A DNA stretch of 64,000 nt from Ambrosia x helenae (GCA_030844895.1 CM061227.1:76434575-76498574); one strand, 5' to 3'; numbered from the stretch's first letter, positions 1 through 11,827 are shown. The notes: a model not told the origin generated them from the sequence alone. A program made the numbers and translations.

Positions 1-90
1 AAGTGTAAAAAGAAATTTTTGATTTGAATGGTTTTATATGGCGTTCTCGCGGTTCGCACGAAATATAGGTGTTCTCAAATTAACTTTCCC

Positions 91-118
<28 letters not shown>
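91..118. repeat. (AT)n microsatellite
   Basis: A pure AT dinucleotide run. It forms the left flank of the TIR element that starts at 119. Nothing identifiable lies in positions 1-90. Confidence 0.95.
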
Positions 119-121
<3 letters not shown>

Positions 122-185
122 AAGGATAATTTAGAACTTCCTTGAGTTGGAGAAACTCAAGAAACCCAATTGTAGCCATTGATCT

Positions 186-1634
186 ACTAACATCAATGGC
201 CGAGAAACGATCTTCTATTTTATGTTAATAAAAGAGTTGCCTTTTTATTTGTAAGTACATTGAAGGGCATTATGGTCCATGGATATTCTTCCAACACCTT
301 TTACCTATTTCAATGTGTATGACAGAGACATCAAGTCACTCATGGGCTCCGTTAGTGTCAGTCTCTCTCTTTTTCTCTTAACTCCTTATTTCTCCCTAAC
401 ACCTTTTTTATTTCTAAGTCTCTCTCTCTCCCTCCCTCCCTCCCTCTCTAACATTGTGATTTCATCTTATTTTTTGTAAAATATTTTAGCTTTGGTTTTG
501 TGTTTGAATCTTCCAATGACAGTTATTTCACGAAGGTTAAATTGATTAAAGGGGTTGACGAGTTGATGGTACATAAGTAACTCCCTAAATTGTTCGGAAT
601 GTAACCGGCACATGTAACATTTATAACAATGAATGCTAAATTTATAACGATTTTAAATTAAATTGATTTTTTTTTCTCCATAATAAATCTATTTACGTCT
701 ATTACATGTAATTGAATACCGAAGTGAAACTAACAGATGTGTTTATCCGAGAAAAGAATTTAAAAAATGAAGGTTTTTTTTTAACAGCCAACAAACTCTC
801 CTGAAATTAGAAATAGTTGAATTTTTTATTATGGTTTTAATTTCAATGATAAACTGGTTACGAAACTTGTGGTCAATATGGAATTACTATTATAGTTACA
901 TACGTACGTAGCAAAACTGACATATGTACCAGAAAATCTGATAGATGTTACGCATGTAACTAATGATGTTAGATAACCAAATAGCAATTGTTACATATGT
1001 AGATATCTTATGAATTGATTAAAAGGGTTGACGAGTTAATGGTGCTTATGTAACTATTTAAACACTTAAGAATGTAACCGACACTTATGGTTTAGATTTA
1101 CGTAACATGATCTCGATTCAAAAACAAACACAAACAATAAATTGTACACACAACCGTAAAAAATCTTCATTGCAATTAATGAAACTCGAACTCTTTGTAA
1201 CAAAAAAGCAAAAATCTTCATTGCAACATTTGATTGTACACATAACCTGATCTTAATCACCTCCCATTTTATCTATTATTTCTCAACAAACAAAAAGGTT
1301 TACCACACTCAAGTAGATCTGGGCTTCAATAGTCCGATATGCGTCTCCAACATATGCGCCTGTAACATAAATTAATAAAGGTAATTAGACAAAATAAAAG
1401 GTTTCTTTACTTCTTTTATATCCAAAACACTAACAGACATATGTGCCTAATAAGCCTTGCATACTCAACCCATTTCTCTAAGCTAATTATGTGCCTAGAA
1501 ATTCGTGCTTTCTCTACAATTGATGATAGTAGCAAAACGATTAATAACTTTTTATTAAAAAAATAACATAATACAGGATTTTCTTCCAATTTTTATATAC
1601 TTTATTTTTTCTTCGGGTGGACACATCTCAATTC

Positions 1635-1635
<1 letters not shown>
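186..1635. other. AT-rich interior of TA-1, no gene seen
   Basis: No convincing coding sequence on either strand. Short reading frames here are low complexity. Two similar segments (around 530-610 and 1015-1080), both containing a GGGTTGACGAGTT core followed by 'atgtaac', suggest an old internal duplication. Confidence 0.6.
361..449. repeat. CT/CTCC-rich pyrimidine tract
   Basis: Runs of CT followed by repeated CTCC units. The 66-residue Ser/Leu-rich reading frame over this stretch is a product of the low complexity and is not called as a gene. Confidence 0.85.

Positions 1636-1691
<56 letters not shown>
1636..1691. repeat. (AAT)n microsatellite
   Basis: Uninterrupted trinucleotide repeat of about 18 units inside TA-1. 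Confidence 0.95.
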
Positions 1692-1953
1692 CAATTTACA
1701 TTTTTTACTGTATGAATCTATAGCTTATAGATCGAACAATAGTAATTGTGTTTTGTTGTTGTATATGTATTGCAGTATCATCAGTTTCAGATTGTCGGTA
1801 GAGGTATAAAAGATGATGGAAACTTACTCTCTAACCTCAGATCTGGTACATCTGGTTTCGATTGAGACCCTAAGCTCCACCATTAACCACTAACACTTCT
1901 TTCTCTCTCTACATCCAGTCTTTCTCATCTGTTATCTCTTTATATTGATGTAC

Positions 1954-2091
1954 AATGAGCCAACAGAAGAAGAGGATGAGTATGTAGGTGGTCCAGACGC
2001 CTGGGTACGTGAACCACTCCGTGTTTTTGTTTAGATCCGTCAACGAGCCAACCCCACCGTCACCATCACCTCCAAGAAAACCGTCAACCAC
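1954..2091 (-). pseudogene. Captured first-exon fragment of an ORMDL (ORM1-like) sphingolipid-homeostasis gene
   Basis: ORMDL/Orm proteins are small ER membrane proteins that restrain serine palmitoyltransferase. On the minus strand the frame opening at 2091 reads, from about residue 18, TDLNKNTEWFTYPGVW followed by TTYILILFFCWLI. This is the conserved N-terminal cytosolic segment and first transmembrane helix of plant ORMDL proteins as I know them. Similarity stops after residue 46, where a GT (GTACAT) follows as at an exon end; the frame then runs only into a stop at 1909. I could not find the remaining exons on the minus strand between 1 and 1950. The first 15 residues are Gly/Asp-rich and unlike ORMDL. 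The solo LTR inserted only 10 bp upstream. I read this as one exon carried by TA-1, not a functional gene. Confidence 0.75.
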
Positions 2092-2100
2092 CGTCCATCA

Positions 2101-5100
2101 TGTAACGCCCAACTATTTTCTAAAAGTTTAGTAAAACATTATATTCACATAACATTTTTATTTGCTAGCAATAATGTCCTTTAGCGAAAAATACATTCTT
2201 GTTCGTTAACAATTTAGAGTAATTACTATTACTATTATTTTTATATATATAGAAAATAATAATAAAAAAAATCGCAGATACCGTAATGAATAATATGAAT
2301 TACTTCGGATCCATAAACGAAATTATTATGATATCAAACCGATTAATAATAGGAATTATTATAATTACTAAACAAACCATAATACTACAAATAATAATAT
2401 TGATATAATAATAATAAACAAGAAATAAAAAGCAAAGACACAAGACACTGTGTTGTGTCTGCCTCGATGACAAGGAAAAGAAACAACCAACTTTTGATCA
2501 TTTATTCATTTATCTTTTTAACAACAACAACAACAACCGAACCCAGGAAATCCCACGAATAGCGACGCTATTAGTAGGGTCTGGGGAGGGTAAGATGTAG
2601 GCAAACCTTACCCCTATCTTTAGAGATAGAGAGGCTGCTTCCAGAGAGACCCCCGGCTCGAAAAGAACAAGTGCACACTATATATTTATGGATAATTAGG
2701 CAATCACAAAACACTAAAAAATGTATAACATACTATAACATACAAATATATTTATATACATCTATATACATACATGCATAGGGACCATCCCTAATTCCTA
2801 AGAAATCTAAAATCCTAAAAAATCTTTAACTTTAATCCTAAGCCTCCACGAATTCCTATCTTGGACCATATCCTCAGAGAGGTGTAATTCTAACAAATCT
2901 TGCCTAATCCGATCGACCCAAGTCAATTTGGGTCTGCCTCTACTCCTCCTCCCCTCCACCGTGAGGTGTTCCACTCTTCTGACTGGGGCTGTCGTGTGTC
3001 TCCGCTTCACATGTCCAAACCATCTTAATCTCCCCTCCTTTTTATATATATATAATATATAATAACAATAATAATAAATTATCCTAGACAACATCAAAGC
3101 TTGAACCCATGCTTGCTAGGCTCGAGGTGCACATTCCTCTATTTCTTTACATGTTAAAAACTAGCATATGAATGACATTTCCATCAAAAGGTAAAACCTA
3201 CTTGCAACAATGCCAATTGAGACCTGAACAAACTTCTATCCTCCCCCATTGACTCTCTGTGTGCATAACAACCCCCTTCATTATCAGTCAAGAACAATAC
3301 CAATTAAACTCATCTCTCCCTTTATCTCTCTAGTCTGGCACCAGACTTGGTTCTGTTTGAACCCGCCAGCCAACAACCACCATTCACCCGAGCCACCCTT
3401 GCCTTCCCCTCTCTAGAAGGCAGCGGCGGCAAGGACAAGGAACCGCCGCCAACCACCACCCTTACTCTCTTCTCCTTCTACTCCCTGCCCTCTTCCCTCC
3501 GGCCCCTGTTACGCAGCGCCGCCGCCGCCGATAACAACCAACAACACAGCAGCGGCAATAGCAATACGACGGCACAGAGACCCAACCCAGGTCTGGTTGG
3601 GTTCGGATTATCATGGTTGTCAGGTCAAGGTACTCGAAGGGTCTTGTATCATGTTGTTTAGTTTAGGTTTGGCAGTTGGGTTCGGGACTCGTCTGGGTTA
3701 TTCTTTCTGTTCGTTCCATGTTGATTCCGATTGGGTTCCATTGGGTCTTTTCTCCGGGTCAGATCTGTTATGGTGCAGCTGTTGGGTTCAGACTTGGTAT
3801 GATTACCGGTGAGGATTTCAGTTTGGTACCGGGGTTCGTGTGGTTCTGCTTGGTCGTGTTGGGTTCAGTCCCGTTTTGGTGATTGGCCGCAAATAAACAT
3901 AAGCGTGACAGTCTCGAGTCTTGTCCGCTTTTCCTTTCTGGTCAACACTGGTCAAACTGACCTAGCCAAAGTTCGGTCAAAGCTGGTCAACCTAGAAACC
4001 GAGGCGGGCTACGTGTCGTTCGTCTCACGAGAATATTTTGGGGAAGGTATAACGCGCACCCATGTTTTCGGTTTATTATCTTGTGTTTTATTGTTTATAG
4101 ACAAATATAAATATATATTTTAAATCCGTGACGAACCGAACCGAACCAACTTGTTTATTATGTAAAACAGCTCTTTTAATGAAGAAAAATAGAAATGTAT
4201 ACATGTTTATATATATTCACACTACGAACTATTTTGTTATAGAAATGTTGCATGACTATATACAAAACCTTTATTTAGCGAAACATATACCATCTAAGTT
4301 TTTAATGGGTTGGTTAAGTTTTGTCGCGGGTTATGGAAAGAGATAGATATTAACATGGATGATATGTGCGACATCCGAATAGTCAAATCTGTAAATGCTT
4401 ATACATATATCTACATTACTAACCCCATTATTCAAATCTAATACTATTCGCCTTACCATTTTGACTTCGGACTAATGAATAATAATTTAACACTTATACA
4501 AGCTATCTCGACTACTATCAAATGTCGAACCATATATACACATATGTTTCTTATCAAAGCATATAGTTCACATTCATTATAGTTCTAATCAATTAAACCA
4601 TTGTCGTGTATAAAAAGGCTTAGTAAAAATGTATTGCATTTGTGAGTTTTGGACAATTGATGTTTTGAGATAAAATAGACGACTTGCGTTGTCTGGTTTA
4701 TTACAAAAACAGAGGAGACTCTGCCCAAATTTTTATAAAATATAAGAAACATATCTGACGCTTAGATAGTTCCGTATAAATAAAGCTACATTTTACTAAT
4801 ATATTCTATCCAAACATTATTCCATCACAAATCATAATATATGTACACACACATACTATCCAACTACGAAGCGAGTTAACGTTCGACTCAAGCTACGCAA
4901 ATATTAATTCTTTAACCAAAATGTGTTTTTTTTTTTTACAATAACTTCAAGTCAAGACATAATATGTTAAATTATTTACTTCGAATAACTATACATACGA
5001 ATATATCTTGTGAAACTAAACCAAGTTACCATCAGTTCGTTAAGTCATACACTCATTAAGACACGTATTGTTTACAATACGAGTCTAGGTAGTTAAATAA

Positions 5101-5927
5101 AATATCTTTACAACCAATAAGCAAAACAAGCTTATTTGCAGTAGAATTTAAGGCATCCCTTACTTGTAATAGGATGCAAGAGATTCAATTAATCCAGCTT
5201 CGGACATTGTTTGCTATTCTTTCATAATGCACTTCAGGTGAGTTCATACTTGTCCCCCTTTTATTCTTTATTCTTTGGGGCTCAACATGTATCACTATCA
5301 AAACTTAAACGATTTCATACTCTTAAACTATCATGCTCAATCTATTAAACATACTTATATGCTATTTGCCATGCTTACGATTCTTGATACTTAAACATAA
5401 TTCATTAACTATTATTAGCCCACTTAACATGTATAGCGCTATAGGAGTAGCACCCCGTCCCCTTTATGGGTCATTGTTAAGAATCAAACGGACCTAGCAT
5501 GAATATGCTAGGTATATGCAGTGGACTCGCGGGTTTCAGTTATGTTCTTTGTATGGTATGTATGTGCAATGCTATAGTATAAGATTCGAGTAAATCATTC
5601 TAAATATTATGTATGTAAACTAAAACTAGTATGCTCACCAATACTTTATGTATTGACGAATATTTTATACATGTTGCAGGAAAAGCTTGATGAGACGATA
5701 CAAGAAACATCACTTAGGATTCGGCCTTAGAAACAAACGAAACAATCTTTATTTTACTTCATGTTTTAGTTAATGTATTTTTCTCATGAACAATTTGTAT
5801 ACTTGTTGAATCTTAGATACGAATGAAATCTATTTTAATCTATTATCACAATTTAGTGTTATGAAGTCTTTGAACAATCTATCACAAGTCTCACCTCGAT
5901 GTTTCCGCCATCGGTTGGGGTGTGACA
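2101..5927 (+). mobile_element. S1: 3.8-kb solo LTR (or long-LTR derivative) of a Ty3/gypsy-type element
   Basis: Starts TGTAACGCCC and ends GGGGTGTGACA, with an exact 5-bp target duplication CATCA (2096-2100 and 5928-5932). No gag or pol and no second internal terminus are visible, so a solo LTR is the simplest reading. A GC-rich stretch (about 3300-4100) in otherwise AT-rich DNA may be the transcribed R/leader region. The last 300 bp matches the solo LTR at 26752-30837: both contain 'ctcacca', a short hairpin and 'ttgacgaa' before a CAGG-like site, then 'tttccgccat', then the terminal GTGTGACA. The long LTR with TGTAAC/GTGACA ends recalls Tekay-type chromoviruses; that family assignment is inference. 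Confidence 0.8.
2521..3041 (-). mobile_element. 5'-truncated RTE-clade LINE, 3' end
   Basis: The minus-strand frame contains RLRWFGHVKRR, then RSRGRPKLTWVDRIRQDL and SEDMVQDRNSWR, the highly recognisable C-terminus of plant RTE reverse transcriptases; the stop is at 2807. Downstream is the plant RTE 3' untranslated segment with the GGTAAGATGTA...CTTACCCCTA hairpin region, ending at 2521 in AACAAC repeats on the plus strand, that is a (GTT)n tail. RTE elements characteristically end in short microsatellites rather than poly(A). Only the last ~80 codons remain; upstream the sequence turns into AT-rich DNA at about 3041. It lies inside S1, so it inserted after the LTR. Confidence 0.85.
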
Positions 5928-5932
5928 CATCA

Positions 5933-6429
5933 CCTCCACCCACCTATCTCCACAACCACGAAAACCACCACCATTCAAAACCCCCAACCTTCGAAAACCA
6001 CACCACGTTCAGATCCCACCTCCACCTCATTCAGATCTGTTTCAGATCCCAAAAACCACCACCATTCACCGTCTTCTTCTGTCGTCGTCGAATCACCACC
6101 GCCGTCTGTCGTCTGTTTGAAACCACCACCGTCGCATATGAAGTTAAAAACGAACAAAGCAGACAAAGAATCACAAATATTAAAATAAAAGAACAAAAAG
6201 CTTCAAATAAAATCTTGAAAATAGGAATAGATTAGTTGTTTTTTTAAATTAAATGGAGAGAGAAGAATTGTAGATGTTTAGGAAGAGAGAGGGTGTGTAT
6301 GTGTGTGAGAGAGATAGGGAGGATGATGATGGGTAGATATATAAAAAGGTGGCCAGACATGAGATGGGTGAAAGTTACCATCTTAACCTTTTACTAAACT
6401 ATGAAAGGAGAGATGTGGAAGCATGACAA
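5933..6429. other. Right interior of TA-1, CCACC-rich, no gene called
   Basis: Continuous with the sequence left of 2100 once S1 is removed. Positions 5933-6130 are rich in CCACC/CACCA, which gives Pro/His/Thr-rich frames on the plus strand and Gly-rich frames on the minus. This could be the 5' leader of the captured ORMDL gene or filler; I see no domain. Confidence 0.5.
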
Positions 6430-6487
6430 CCATTGGATGAGTTTCAATGGTTTCTCCAACTCAACCAAGTTTCATTAGGATACATAG

Positions 6488-6488
<1 letters not shown>

Positions 6489-6521
<33 letters not shown>
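6489..6521. repeat. (TA)n microsatellite between TA-1 and the Helitron
   Basis: TA run ending in A, immediately followed by the Helitron 5' terminus TCTATACTATATTAATAAG. Confidence 0.95.
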
Positions 6522-6524
<3 letters not shown>

Positions 6525-6659
6525 ATACTATATTAATAAGCATATAGGAAGGGCAGAAATGGTCATTTGCCACTTTACAACTCTCAAAAGCATATTGTAC
6601 AATAGGTTGATGCACTAAAACTTATAATTACTTAAGGGTTACAAGCTATAATGCGTTAT

Positions 6660-8995
6660 GTACAAGCCTAATGCAAAAGAAAAAAAACACGGGATACAGA
6701 TACACATTAGGGTTTCTCAATATCATTCTTCATTATCCGCCTCCCCGCTTTCTCTCTCTTTCTTTCTTGGAGACTCAAGATCTATGGTTTCAAGATCTCT
6801 TATCCAACACCAAATCAATGAAACTGGTTATATCTCTTTCAATATGACACTAGGTCTCCTGGGTTTGACCTCTTGGTTCTGATTTAGGGTTTTTTGCAAC
6901 GATTGTGGTCGTGTATTTGAGGTTCCTCAACGATTGTGGTCGCCTCCCTCACCACAGGTATGCTTTTGTGTAATTTCTTGATTATTATCGAATGTCTTTG
7001 TTGATTTTGTCTTCATTAGTGATGTCTTTGTTTGATTCTTGTACCACATAGAAAGGTCATGATAGTTGTGGAGGCGTGAACAAGTGGAGCCCTAGAGCGA
7101 ATGGGAGATTCAGACAATGTTTGGTGACTATTTCTATCCGACACCAGATCGAACAGGTTTGACCTCTCAGTACCTTTTTTTAACCATATGTACCGTTTTA
7201 GTTTATTATTTGAGTTGGATCTGTGTAATACTCTTCCAGATCTGTGTTAGGGTTTCCTCGATGATAGTGGTTGTGGGTGGAAGTACCTTTTTTTAACCGT
7301 ATCTATGTTTGTTATTTGAGTAGCTTATGTTTATGTCGAATGTATTTATGTCGGATCTTTGTAATACATTCAGATATGTGTTGATCAAAGTATAATTTAA
7401 TACGTTTATTTGCAGGTATTCAAGATCTTTTTCTGAATAGAAATATAAATTCGAAAATCAATTTTGAGGTGAATATCTTTTTTGTAATCTCACATCCTGG
7501 TATGGTGTATATAAATATTTTCACTTTTTTTTGCTGGATGAAAGTGGTGGGGTCGCAGTTTGGGACTTGGGGCGTCGGTGGTGAAAGTGGTGGGTCGCAG
7601 AGGGTTAATGGTGTTGTGAAGCAGCAAGTGTGGGTGGTGGTGATGGCAGATGCAGCTGTAGTGTCGGTTTTGGTGAGAACGAGCAGGTATAATGTACATT
7701 ATACTATGTGTTTACTTTGTTCTTCGTTTTCTACAGAATGCCAATGGTATAATTTGCATTATACTATGTATTTACTTTGTGCTTCCTTTGGTACAGAAGG
7801 TATCCTGATGGTATTTTATTGAAGAAACTAGAAGATTTTTATTCATTCTTTTTAGGCGTTGGATGTAACTAATTTTCACAGATCTTACACGAGCCCAGCG
7901 GCGGTCGTTGGAAAGGAAACAGTCACGCTCCGGTGCTGATTCCAATGCCACACCCTCCGCAACACTTAAACAGTCACGCTCCGCTGATCCGGTGGAAAAA
8001 AAAATGAAGTGTACTTTTTAAAACATGTATATGACCAGTTGCAACGATTTGCCAGAAGGTTTTACAACAAGAATTTTAAAGATTCTGATTAGTTCACCAA
8101 TTTTTACTTCGCAATTCAAGTTTTTGATTATTATGTTTAATAAGTTTTGTGATTTGTTTGTTGTTAGTGGCTTCTGGAAGGAGCTGTGAGAAGTTGATTT
8201 TTGATGGTCCTGTGACTCTTATTTGATTTGGTTGACAAGGAGGTATGCATAGAAAACTCAATGAAGGTCCAACATGCTCTTGCAAGTACTGCACGGAACG
8301 ATGGTATTCGTATGCGATACTTTGGCCTAATATTTAGTTTTGTCTATACATATGTTTACTGTTTAGTACTATAAACTTCAAATTCAAAATCCAATTGAAC
8401 TATTGTTTGTGTTTTTTATCTTTAAAAATCAAAATTTTGGCTATAATATTTTAGTACAGACAGGAATACTTATTAGGTACATCTGGTATTCATATATTTC
8501 ATAAACATTCAATACCACCCATCGCTGAAGTTTCTCACAAAAATCTCTCATAGAAGTAAAAAAAACGGAACCTTTTGGTAGCTATAATGAGAAGGAAGCC
8601 ATAAGTTTAGTGGAAAATGATTTTAAAACAATATGAACATGAGAGACGGCTATTTGTTACTTTTTAAGGCTTCTTTTAAATTATCTTCCTTTTTTTTCTG
8701 TAAAACATGACTCCACATTTGTTAAATTTCAAGTATTTAAAGATAAGTTTGATTAAGTTAAGATATGTGGAAAGCTTCTATAAAATGATCTTTTATATTA
8801 ATGTATGCATCAGATATATTTCAAACCAACTATTTAGCAAGCATGATCATTCAAAGTAATAATTATGATAATGTGATTAGTGACCAATGACTAGATCCTC
8901 TTTTTATTAAGTAGGAATACATACAACGTAATAAATATAGTCTAATTAAGATGTATGTTTTATAAGTGGTTTTCTTTTGTTTTGTTTTTTTGTAG
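6660..8995 (+). other. Helitron left interior with exon-like segments and short duplications, no gene recognised
   Basis: Contains pyrimidine-rich segments, GT/AG-like boundaries (for example CACAG|GTATGC near 6956) and repeated phrases such as CAACGATTGTGGTCG (6898 and 6929) and AGTACCTTTTTTTAACC (7170 and 7281). This is the texture of captured gene pieces, but no protein family was identified. A 60-bp tandem duplication lies at 7686-7805. Confidence 0.4.
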
Positions 8996-9076
8996 GTGTT
9001 GGAGATATATGAACGCATTTGTCGCTTGCAAAACAATCTACAAAACTGCAAAAAAGATGTTCCCCGGACATATATG
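8996..9076 (+). pseudogene. Candidate captured exon (27 codons) of an unidentified gene
   Basis: Bounded by a polypyrimidine tract plus TTTTTGTAG at the left and ATG|GTAGG at the right, exactly 81 nt with no stop, encoding VLEIYERICRLQN followed by NLQNCKKDVPRTYM. The composition (Cys, Arg, Asp, balanced codons) is unlike the AT-rich surroundings. A matching next exon could be the segment right after the copia LTR at 11423 (GTGGCTAACAACATTG...), which reads VANNIDKLMAL. I do not recognise the protein. Confidence 0.35.
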
Positions 9077-9156
9077 GTAGGATCTCATTAATTAACGTTT
9101 GATAGTCCTTTTGGTAGGCGAAAATTGATTTAATATTCAGACCTGTTTAACTTTGA

Positions 9157-10543
9157 AGTTGATGTCAAACAACTTGTTGTCTGCATCAGGATTGCACTCT
9201 GTGGTGTCAAAAGGAAGACTGCTCCAGTCAACATACCCTGAGGTGAAAAGACTTTGTTGAGAGGGTTGTTGAGGTTGTGGAGGTTGTTGAGCAGCTGGAA
9301 AGGGAGGGATTGATTGTTGGCTCTGCATCTGTTGAGCAGGCATTTGAACATATTGTACTTGTGGCATGTATTGCTGTTGAGGAGCTTGTGCCTGTACAAA
9401 ATGAGCACTCCCTTGAGTTCCATTATTCCTATTATAATTGGGGTTAAAGTTATTTCCAGATTGTGATTGGTTAAAGCTAGAGTTTCTACACTCTCTAGCA
9501 AAGTGTCCCAACTTCTGACACTTGTGACATCTCAGTTTAGATTTGTCAAAACCAATTTTTGTATTACTGGTCAATCCTGGAAATTTCCTTCCTAACCTTT
9601 TATAAAACTTGTTAGTTTTAATGCTTAGCATGGCCAGTTGGTGTAAAATGTCCATTTCTTTTAAGTCATCACTGCTAAAGTTTTTCAAATCATCCATGAT
9701 AAAACATAGATTATCAGCAGTTTGACTTTGGTCATCATTGTCATAACCTGGGAAAGATCTTTCTGATGAGATCCCACTTGTTATGTCAATGTTGTCATAA
9801 GATCCATAGGAACAAGTTGGTGAGTCTTGTCCCAAAAGTGCTGTACTACCTGGTAGGTAGTCATCAGCAGTTTTACCAGATGATTGTAATTTCTTCTTTT
9901 GATCAATTTCTCTCTCAAAAGTAAGTAATCTCCCATGGAGTTTTGTAAGAGTGAGGGAGCCAAAATCTGGTGAGGATCTTAAAACAATGGAGTATGTTTC
10001 CCATTTGTCTGGTAAAGACCTTAAAAATCTATGTAGCATAGATATTGTTGTATAGGTCTGACCATTTAACTTTAGCTCAGATATTAATGAGGAGAATCTT
10101 TCAAATTGTTGAGTTAAAGTTTCCCCATTAATGTGAGCAAATGTCTCATATTGTTGAGCTAAAATCTCTCTGGTGTTGGCAATCACCTCTTCAGTTCCTC
10201 CAAACTGTTCTTTAAGACAATCCCAGAGTTCTTTGGCACTTTCACAATGTAAAAGGCCAGAGTATATCTCATTTGTGAGAGCCATTGCCAACATAGAGAA
10301 TGCTTTTGCATCTAGCTCAAGTTTTAGAAAATCATCATCTGTATATTCTTTTGGGTCTTTAGGGACCTCAACTTTAGTTTCAAGATTGATATTTACTGGT
10401 TTATGTGGTCCATATATCACAGATTTCCAGCAACCTGTGTTGGTCTGTGATAATGTATGCGTCATCCTTCTTTGCCAGATGTTATATTCATTTCTTACTA
10501 GCATAGCAGGTTTTGTCGCAGAACCAGTATTATGTGGATCCAT
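9157..10543 (-). pseudogene. Copia gag (UBN2-type, CCHC zinc knuckle), 3'-truncated
   Basis: Gag forms the particle and binds the element's RNA in the cytoplasm. The frame begins MDPHNTGSATKP at 10543 and runs 468 residues to 9137, the last few encoded by foreign DNA past the element break at about 9157. Residues ~10-220 are a UBN2/Retrotran_gag-like region with ELWDCLKEQFGG and LRSLPDKWETY. A CCHC knuckle CHKCQKLGHFAREC lies at about residue 345, followed by a Gln/Pro-rich tail. No stops interrupt it. The homologous copy at 61702 has a frameshift at the point where this one is open, so the two complement each other as references. Truncation removes protease, integrase, RT and RNase H. Confidence 0.9.
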
Positions 10544-10687
10544 TTTAAAGAGTATTGATTTGTCAGATGACTCTTTTAAGTGATGGATGTTGATAAAAAG
10601 TGAACTTTTGATCTTTTATTGAGTATCAATAAGAGCTTTGTGTCTGATTCTCAATTTGTTAGATTGATATGTGATCAGATAAACCAA

Positions 10688-10699
10688 TGCTCTGATACC
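10688..10699 (-). other. Primer-binding site of Copia-1 (initiator tRNA-Met)
   Basis: The minus strand reads TGGTATCAGAGC, complementary to the 3' end of plant initiator tRNA-Met, two bases inside the 5' LTR. This is the standard arrangement in plant copia elements. Confidence 0.95.
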
Positions 10700-10701
10700 A
10701 A

Positions 10702-11422
10702 TTGTTGGATCAGTATGCTCTTTGTTTAAGTAAGAACTTGCTATCTTTGACACTTAAGTGTTTAGCAAGCTCTTGTATATCAGATTGTAAGCACAGCGAA
10801 ATGTATAAGTTAAAGCAACACTTTTTATACTTAAGAGGAGTTATTACTCCCTCTTGATGATTGAAACTAATAATGACAAGTATTTATTATGAATCTAAGC
10901 AGTAAATGAGAATTAGATACTTAGGCAGATTCACAATAAATACTGAAATGGAATAGAACAGTGAAAGTGTTTGAAGGATTTTTCTCTTAAAATCAATGTC
11001 TAAAATAGAAGGTTGAAGCCTCCTATTTATAGACGTTTACATACATGTATCTTGCCAATAAAGCAAGTACAGAAATATCAGAAACAAGTTGCACAAGTTG
11101 CAACATTGAAACAAACAATTACAGCTAAAAGTAATAATAAACAATAAACTACTGATACAAAAGGCGGTGGAAAATATCTGATGCGAAGTGCTGATGAATG
11201 ACAAACTACTGATGAGCAGTTTGTCTTCAGTACTTCTGAAGTGAACTTGTCTGGTTTGGACTTCAGAACTTCTGATGAAGTTTCTTCTTCAGCACTTGTC
11301 ATATCTTCTCTTCAGCAGTTTCTTGTCTTCTCTTCAGTACTTCTATACTTAGCCAAAATTTGCAGAAGTGAATTAGACTAAGGTTTCCAAAAGTGGTTTC
11401 ACCAATCCTCTTTGTCCTAACA
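10702..11422 (-). repeat. 5' LTR of Copia-1 (721 bp)
   Basis: On the minus strand it begins TGTTAGGACAAAGAGG and ends GATCCAACA (TG...CA). A TATA box (TATAAATA on minus, 11024-11031) sits in the right place for U3/R. The 60861-61546 LTR is a diverged copy of it. Confidence 0.9.
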
Positions 11423-11827
11423 GTGGCTAACAACATTGATAAGCTGATGGCGTTGTGACGGTCCTGACCCAAAAGAGATCGACCTCATCAGGCATGTAGT
11501 CATTTAAATATTTGTTTTTTAATTCTTAATTTTTGGATTGCATTGGATGGTTTGACACGACATGTAGTTTTTTGTTTATTTCGAGAATGAAGTGGTATGC
11601 TCACATATTTGTTTAGTTCTCATTTCCTTGAATTAACACATGTAGATTTTTTATTATTCATTTTAACATTTGCAGGGCTTATCTGATAAGAGACACCATA
11701 GATGTGCTTTATATTGAAAATTAGGAAGTGACAACAAAATTTTAGAGTTTTGAGTGTAACATGGTATGTATGCGTCCTTACTGTTTTTAGTGATATACCG
11801 TAGAGGATGTAACATGGTCTGTATGCG
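11423..11827 (+). other. Helitron interior, possible exon remnants; includes L1 target duplication
   Basis: Starts with the possible exon VANNIDKLMAL (11423-11455). A TTTGCAG acceptor-like site precedes GGCTTATCTG at 11677. The phrase AACATGG.CTGTATGCG occurs near 11758 as well as at 11811, so the L1 landed in an already duplicated sequence. Confidence 0.35.

Larger units (their letters stand above)
119..6488. mobile_element. TA-1: (TA)n-flanked terminal-inverted-repeat element, gene-capturing, split by a solo LTR
   Basis: Both ends abut (TA)n tracts (91-118 and 6489-6521). The left end (119 to about 185) and the inverted right end (about 6430-6488) share the core TTGAGTTGGAGAAAC within a longer degenerate match. 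The terminus also follows the AAGG...GAAC...GGAGA.AACTC pattern of the elements at 18381 and 22259. After removing the solo LTR at 2101-5927 the element is about 2.5 kb. It encodes no transposase and carries a captured ORMDL exon, so it behaves like a Pack-type non-autonomous element. Superfamily is unproven: the target duplication cannot be read inside (TA)n, and a MULE-like origin is only a guess. Confidence 0.55.
9157..11422 (-). mobile_element. Copia-1: truncated Ty1/copia element, 5' LTR plus gag only
   Basis: Minus-strand element: 5' LTR (10702-11422), tRNA-Met primer-binding site and gag. Compared with the second copy at 60861-64000, homology stops abruptly at about 9157 just after the residues FDIN. 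All of pol and the 3' LTR are missing. No target duplication could be matched (the base run right of the LTR is GTGGC), consistent with loss of the left part. Confidence 0.85.

Noticed and set aside
279..479. 66-residue Ser/Leu-rich frame
   Set aside because: Product of a CT/CTCC low-complexity tract.
3347..4123. Overlapping frames of 70-104 residues in a GC-rich island
   Set aside because: Located inside the S1 LTR, no domain, several frames open at once because of GC content. Treated as LTR leader region.
5861..6235. 124-residue His/Pro/Thr-rich frame
   Set aside because: Crosses the S1 end and target duplication at 5927, so it is a chance fusion of LTR and TA-1 sequence.
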